Under the pieces are notes generated by a model. That model saw nothing but the letters and a program-made list of their open reading frames with translations. It searched no databases and was not told the origin of the DNA. Of a stretch of DNA of 44,825 bases, positions 40,901 to 44,825 are shown piece by piece (position 1 is the stretch's first letter; every line of letters begins with the position of its first letter). The DNA comes from Thauera carbonicopians. Its GTDB lineage: Bacteria > Pseudomonadota > Gammaproteobacteria > Burkholderiales > Rhodocyclaceae. Position numbers and translations under genes: made by a program. The stretch is taken from assembly GCF_025699485.1 (NCBI RefSeq), contig NZ_JANUXN010000025.1, positions 1-44,825 on the forward strand. Reading direction: 5' to 3'.

Positions 40901-42538
40901 TCACATCCCCTGGTATATCGGCCCCTCGCCGCCCTGGGGCACGACCCACTCGATGTTCTGCGTCGGGTCCTTGATGTCGCAGGTCTTGCAGTGCACACAG
41001 TTCTGCGCGTTGATCTGCAGCCGCGGCCCGGCTTCCTCCTGCACGATCTCATACACCCCGGCCGGGCAGTAGCGCTGCTCGGGCGCGTCGTACCTGGCCA
41101 GGTTGATCGCGATCGGCACCGTGGCGTCCTTCAGCCGCAGGTGGCAGGGCTGCTCTTCCTCGTGGTTGGTGTTCGACAGGAACACCGAAGAGAGCCGATC
41201 GAAGCTCAGCACGCCGTCCGGTTTCGGGTAGTCGATCTTCGCGCAGTCGGCCGCCGGCTTGAGCGCGGTGTGATCCGCCGTGTTGTGCAGCGTCCACGGC
41301 ACCTTGCCCTTGAACAGCACCTGGTCGATGCCGAATAGCAGCGAACCCAGGTACAGGCCCTTCTTCATGTAGGGCTTGAAGTTGCGCGTCTTGTGCAGCT
41401 CGGCGTGCAGCCAGGAGTCCTGGAAGGCCGCCGGGTAGGCGGTCAGCGCATCGCGCTGGCGTTCCTGCGCCAGCGCTTCGAAGGCCGCTTCGGCCGCGAG
41501 CATGCCCGACTTGATCGCCGCATGGCTGCCCTTGATGCGCGCCGCGTTGAGGAAGCCGGCATCGTCGCCGATCAGCGCGCCGCCCGGGAAGATCAGCCGC
41601 GGCAGGCTCTGCAGCCCGCCCGCGGCGATGGCGCGGGCGCCGTACTGCAGCCGCTTGCCGCCTTCGAGATATTTGCGGATCTCCGGGTGGGTCTTGTAGC
41701 GCTGCATCTCCTCGAAGGGCGACAGGTGCGGGTTGCTGTAGTTCAGGCCCACCACGTAGCCGACCGCGACCAGGTTGTCCTCGAGGTGATAGACGAAGCC
41801 GCCGCCATAGGTGGCGCTGTCCATCGGCCAGCCGGCGGTGTGCACGACCAGGCCGGGGCGGTGGTGCTCGGGTTTGACTTCCCACAGCTCCTTGATGCCG
41901 ATGCCGTAGGTCTGCGGGTCGGCGCCGTCGCGCAAGTCGTACTTCGCTTCGAGCTGCTTGCCCAAGTGGCCGCGACAGCCTTCGGCGAACAGGGTGTATC
42001 TGGCGTGCAGTTCCATGCCCGGCTGGTGGTGCGGGCCGGGCGTGCCGTCGCGGTTCAGGCCCATGTCGCCGGTGGCAACGCCCTTCACCGCACCGGCCTC
42101 GTCGTACAGGATCTCGGCACCGGCAAAGCCCGGATAGACTTCCACCCCCAGCGCCTCGGCCTGCTCGCCGAGCCACTTGACCACGTTGCCCAGGCGCACG
42201 ATGTAGTTGCCGTGGTTGACGAAACAGTCCGGCAGCAGCCCGTTGGGGAGCTGGCGCGCGCCGGTCTCGTCGAGGAACAGCACCTTGTCCTCGGTCACCG
42301 CGGTCGTGAGCGGCGCGCCCTGCGCCTTCCAGTCCGGCAGCAGCTCGGTCAATGCCCGCGGGTCCATCACCGCGCCCGACAGGATGTGGGCGCCGAGCTC
42401 GGCCGCCTTCTCGATCAGGCACACCGACAGTTCCTGGCCCCGCTCAGCCGCCAGCTGCTTGAGCCGGATCGCCGACGACAGCCCTGCCGGGCCGCCGCCC
42501 ACGATCAGTACGTCGAACTCCATCGATTCGCGTTCCAT
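40901..42538 (-). CDS. etfD: electron transfer flavoprotein-ubiquinone oxidoreductase
   Basis: The 545-residue membrane-associated enzyme passes electrons from ETF (fed by acyl-CoA and related dehydrogenases) to ubiquinone. The FAD motif is VLIVGGGPAGLSSAIRL (G14-G16, G19); the C-terminal 4Fe-4S cluster uses C491 (YCPAGVYE) and C514, C517, C520 (CVHCKTCDIKDP). The ubiquinone-region motif GCRGHLGKQL is also present. Length and order match the family. AGGAG stands about seven bases ahead of ATG 42538; a second in-frame ATG at 42523 is possible. No etfAB genes are next to it. Confidence 0.95.
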   Translation of the reverse strand: MERESMEFDVLIVGGGPAGLSSAIRLKQLAAERGQELSVCLIEKAAELGAHILSGAVMDPRALTELLPDWKAQGAPLTTAVTEDKVLFLDETGARQLPNGLLPDCFVNHGNYIVRLGNVVKWLGEQAEALGVEVYPGFAGAEILYDEAGAVKGVATGDMGLNRDGTPGPHHQPGMELHARYTLFAEGCRGHLGKQLEAKYDLRDGADPQTYGIGIKELWEVKPEHHRPGLVVHTAGWPMDSATYGGGFVYHLEDNLVAVGYVVGLNYSNPHLSPFEEMQRYKTHPEIRKYLEGGKRLQYGARAIAAGGLQSLPRLIFPGGALIGDDAGFLNAARIKGSHAAIKSGMLAAEAAFEALAQERQRDALTAYPAAFQDSWLHAELHKTRNFKPYMKKGLYLGSLLFGIDQVLFKGKVPWTLHNTADHTALKPAADCAKIDYPKPDGVLSFDRLSSVFLSNTNHEEEQPCHLRLKDATVPIAINLARYDAPEQRYCPAGVYEIVQEEAGPRLQINAQNCVHCKTCDIKDPTQNIEWVVPQGGEGPIYQGM

Positions 42539-42614
42539 CCTGTTCTCCTGTGCGCGAAGGTATTCCCGACGGCACGAGCCGGCGCCATGAAGGGCCGCGC
42601 CGCGCACGCCACTA

Positions 42615-43832
42615 TTATTGCCTGCCCTTCCCTTTCAGCTCCGCATACAGCAGCACCACGCCGACCAGCAGGATCACGCCGCCGATCCCCGCGTAGCCGG
42701 CCGCGAACGAGCCGGTGGCGCCGACCAGCGCGGCGAAGGCCGGCGGGCCGAGCACGACGCCGAAATAGGTGAAGAACAGGGTGCCGCCGGTCAGCGTGCC
42801 GGCCTGGCCCGGCGGCGAGAGCTGGGCGACACGGGCCAGGTAGACGCCGTTCCAGCCGATGGCGGTGGCGCCGAACACCATGCTGACGACGATGACGACG
42901 ACGAGCGGCCAGTCCGGCTCGAACAGCGCGGTGATCAAGGAAGCTGCCGCCATCGCGAACGCGAGCAGGCACAGCACCAGGTTCGGCGCCTTCCAGCGGT
43001 CGGCGGCGTAGCCCCACAGCAGGCGTCCGCCCGCGCCGGCGAACTGGGACAAGGACAGCACGAAGCCGGCGGTGACCAGCGAAGCACCGTATTCCGCGGT
43101 CAGGTAGGTCACCAGGTAGGTGGTCAGGCACAGCTGCATCGCGCTCAGGAAGAAGGTGCAGAACGCCAGGTTGCGGATGTCGCGATGGGCGAAGACCTGG
43201 GCCAGCGGACGCATCACGCCGCCCAGCGACACCTTGCGCCGAGGGTCGCGGTCGGCATCGAAGCCGGTGCGCACCACCTGGGCGATCAGCGCCATGACTG
43301 CGCAGGCGACGCCCACCGCGAGCGCGGCGCCCTGCCAGTTCGACAGCAGCACCAGTGGCGGCACGGCCAGGCCGGCCAGTGCGCCGCCCAGCGGCACGCC
43401 GGTCTGCTTCACCGAGAACAGGAAGCCCATGCGGTGCGCCGGCGTGGTACGGGCGAGGATGTGGGAGCTCGACGGCGTGATCGGCCCGTAGCCGAAACCG
43501 ATCAACAGCGCGCTGACGCTCATCGACCACACCGTCCCGCCGGCGGCGAAGGCCAGCCCCACGCCGGACAGCAGCAGGCAGGCCTGGCTGACGCGGATCG
43601 CGCCGTAGCGGCCGACGAGCGCACCGCTCGCCAGCGACGACAGCATCGCGCCGACATAGACCAGGGCGATGAACACGCCTACCAGGGCACCCGGCAGGCC
43701 GGTGGTACGGGCGGCTTCCGGCGCCAGCACCGGTACGGTCAGCGCGGCCATGGTGGCGAGGATCTGGATCGCCAGGGTGATGCTCAGGGGGATGAGCATC
43801 GTCCCCTCGCTGTTGCGGGCGCCGCCATTCAT
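42615..43832 (-). CDS. major facilitator superfamily transporter
   Basis: The 405-residue MFS carrier has twelve helices. It begins MNGGARNSEGTMLIPLSITL, with a 2-3 loop motif of the GALVGRYGAIRVSQ kind (the D/R motif) and GFGYGPITPSSSHILARTTP in helix 4-5. The second half has RLLWGYAADRWKAP. This resembles metabolite/H+ symporters and the CynX/NimT-type subgroup. Its ATG overlaps the stop of the thioesterase gene by four bases, so it is the last gene of the TRAP-VOC-thioesterase-MFS run. Substrate unknown; a link to the acid handled by that run is likely. Confidence 0.85.
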   Translation of the reverse strand: MNGGARNSEGTMLIPLSITLAIQILATMAALTVPVLAPEAARTTGLPGALVGVFIALVYVGAMLSSLASGALVGRYGAIRVSQACLLLSGVGLAFAAGGTVWSMSVSALLIGFGYGPITPSSSHILARTTPAHRMGFLFSVKQTGVPLGGALAGLAVPPLVLLSNWQGAALAVGVACAVMALIAQVVRTGFDADRDPRRKVSLGGVMRPLAQVFAHRDIRNLAFCTFFLSAMQLCLTTYLVTYLTAEYGASLVTAGFVLSLSQFAGAGGRLLWGYAADRWKAPNLVLCLLAFAMAAASLITALFEPDWPLVVVIVVSMVFGATAIGWNGVYLARVAQLSPPGQAGTLTGGTLFFTYFGVVLGPPAFAALVGATGSFAAGYAGIGGVILLVGVVLLYAELKGKGRQ

Positions 43833-44320
43833 TCGATCGATTCCGGCGGCGTCGCGCCGCCCTGCGGCGGCTTGCGGTACCTGAAGGTGCCGACGCCCTT
43901 GGCGACGATCCGCCCTTCGGCGTCGAGTATCTCGGCTTCGCAGAAGCAGGTCGAGCGGCCGCCGCCGATGGCGCGCGCCTCGACCCGCAGCCGGCCGCTG
44001 CCGGAGCTGAGGAAGCTTGCCGTCACGCCGATCGACACCACCGACAGCCGGAAGCCCTGGCGCGCCATCGCCGCCCGCGCCATCGTGGTGTCGAGCAGGG
44101 TCAGCAGCACGCCGCCATGGACCTTGCCATGCATGTTGGTCAATTCCGGCCGCGACTCCAGCGCGACCCGTGCCCATCCCGGCCCGACGCCGTCATCGAC
44201 GGCGCCGAGCAAGTCGAGGAAGGGATTGCGGAAGCTGGGCGGTGCCAGCACCGCTTCGCCGCCGTCCTGCGCAGCCGGCCCGCCGGACCGGGGCGCTCGC
44301 TCAGGCGGCGGGCTGGACAT
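43829..44320 (-). CDS. PaaI/hotdog-fold acyl-CoA thioesterase
   Basis: A 163-residue hotdog-fold thioesterase of the PaaI group. The active-site region is NMHGKVHGGVLLTLLDTTMA, with the HGG turn and the catalytic aspartate/threonine helix, then VSIGVTASFLSSG and the strand GRIVAKGVGTFRYRK. The first 28 residues are Pro/Gly-rich and may be disordered. It overlaps the VOC gene by 20 bases and the MFS gene by 4. Likely role is release of CoA from dead-end aromatic or hydroxylated acyl-CoA; the substrate is not set by sequence. Confidence 0.85.
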   Translation of the reverse strand: MSSPPPERAPRSGGPAAQDGGEAVLAPPSFRNPFLDLLGAVDDGVGPGWARVALESRPELTNMHGKVHGGVLLTLLDTTMARAAMARQGFRLSVVSIGVTASFLSSGSGRLRVEARAIGGGRSTCFCEAEILDAEGRIVAKGVGTFRYRKPPQGGATPPESIE

Positions 44321-44690
44321 TGGCCACCTCGATGAGATTGCCGTCGGGGTCGCGGCAATAAACGGAGCGGATCGGCGCGGTCGCGCCGGTGCGCGGCACC
44401 GGCCCCTCCTCGATCGCCACCCCGCAGGCGCGCAGGTGGGCGATCACGTCGTCCAGCGGCACGCCGGTCAGGAAGCACAGATCCGCCGATCCCGCCTGCG
44501 GCCTGCGTGCATGGGGCCTGATCGGCGCGCTGGCGGGATGGAGGTTGATCTTCTGGCTGCCGAACGAAAGCGCGCGCCGACCTTCGCCGAAAGTGACCGC
44601 CTCCATGCCCAGCGCATGGACATAGAAGGCGATCGTGGCGTCGATGTCCGCCACGGTGAGGACGAGATGGTCCAGTGAGTCGATCTTCAT
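44301..44690 (-). CDS. VOC-family (glyoxalase/dioxygenase fold) protein
   Basis: The 129-residue single VOC module has two beta-alpha-beta3 units. Candidate metal ligands are H8 (LDHLVLTVADID), H51 (KINLHPAS) and E122 (CRDPDGNLIEVAN). SVYCRDPDGNLIEV is the usual C-terminal signature. The group (glyoxalase-like, FosX/virulence-protein STM3117-like) has varied and mostly unknown substrates. Its start lies 45 bases after the TRAP permease gene. It overlaps the thioesterase gene. Confidence 0.85.
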   Translation of the reverse strand: MKIDSLDHLVLTVADIDATIAFYVHALGMEAVTFGEGRRALSFGSQKINLHPASAPIRPHARRPQAGSADLCFLTGVPLDDVIAHLRACGVAIEEGPVPRTGATAPIRSVYCRDPDGNLIEVANVQPAA

Positions 44691-44735
44691 CGGGCGGTCT
44701 CCTGTCGGGTCGGGATCGATCGCGGCGCCGGCCGT

Positions 44736-44825
44736 TTACATCATGCCAAGCGCGGTGGGCAGCCAGGTGGAGATGATGGGCACGTAGGTGACCAGCATCA
44801 GGAACACCAGCATCGTCACCAGCCA
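44736..44825 (-). CDS. TRAP transporter large permease, C-terminal end
   Basis: The last 29 codons of a gene that runs off the window end. The visible segment WLVTMLVFLMLVTYVPIIST followed by WLPTALGMM matches the final helix and tail of DctM proteins, where the YVP..STWLP motif is common. It is a second TRAP system, distinct from the one at 32260-35065, and heads the VOC-thioesterase-MFS run. The call rests on the tail motif only. Confidence 0.7.
   Translation of the reverse strand, partial: WLVTMLVFLMLVTYVPIISTWLPTALGMM

Overview
The window is a GC-rich (high sixties percent by eye) stretch of bacterial chromosome, almost fully coding. The gene set points to a betaproteobacterium, most likely Rhodocyclales of the Thauera/Azoarcus group. 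The indicators are the miaB-ybeZ-ybeY-corC-lnt block, a PEP-CTERM protein, ETF-ubiquinone oxidoreductase, several TRAP transporters and a long class I NrdA with an ATP cone. This assignment is inference from gene content; no rRNA or other decisive marker is present. The first 101 bases are a near-pure C run that looks like an assembly artefact at a contig end.

Left part (about 100-8,200): an RND efflux pair (truncated inner-membrane pump plus HlyD-type adaptor) lies downstream of a housekeeping block read on the minus strand: miaB, phoH/ybeZ, ybeY, corC/ybeX and lnt. These serve tRNA modification, rRNA maturation and envelope lipoprotein acylation. A small exported protein of unknown function and a tRNA-Met(CAT) with its own promoter and strong terminator follow. 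Middle part (8,200-24,000): an amino-acid permease coupled to an unusual exported methyltransferase, a BASS-type symporter divergent from an AraC regulator, a PEP-CTERM protein, two cytoplasmic methyltransferases, an AI-2E-family membrane protein, a YbaK-type editing protein, a crotonase-family protein, a 2-hydroxyacid dehydrogenase, a 1,014-residue hybrid histidine kinase, pdxH, and a two-gene YeeE/YedE membrane pair.

At 24,195-29,222 a cobalamin riboswitch heads GNAT-nrdA-nrdB. This layout suggests that a B12-independent class I ribonucleotide reductase is shut off when B12 is plentiful, which would make sense if a B12-dependent reductase is encoded elsewhere.

From 30,409 to 39,046 lies a catabolic locus: split transketolase (two genes), SDR dehydrogenase, TRAP transporter DctPQM, a 3-hydroxyisobutyrate/threonate-type dehydrogenase and an AEC carrier. 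It is divergent from a LysR regulator, with overlapping promoters and two dyads between them. GC-rich hairpins sit at three of its internal junctions. No kinase or aldolase is present, so the substrate is open. This is the best candidate for an undescribed pathway in the window.

The right end holds a PLP aminotransferase divergent from a MarR regulator, with two identical 15-bp dyads between them. It continues with ETF-ubiquinone oxidoreductase and then an operon of a TRAP permease (cut by the window edge), a VOC protein, a PaaI-type thioesterase and an MFS carrier.
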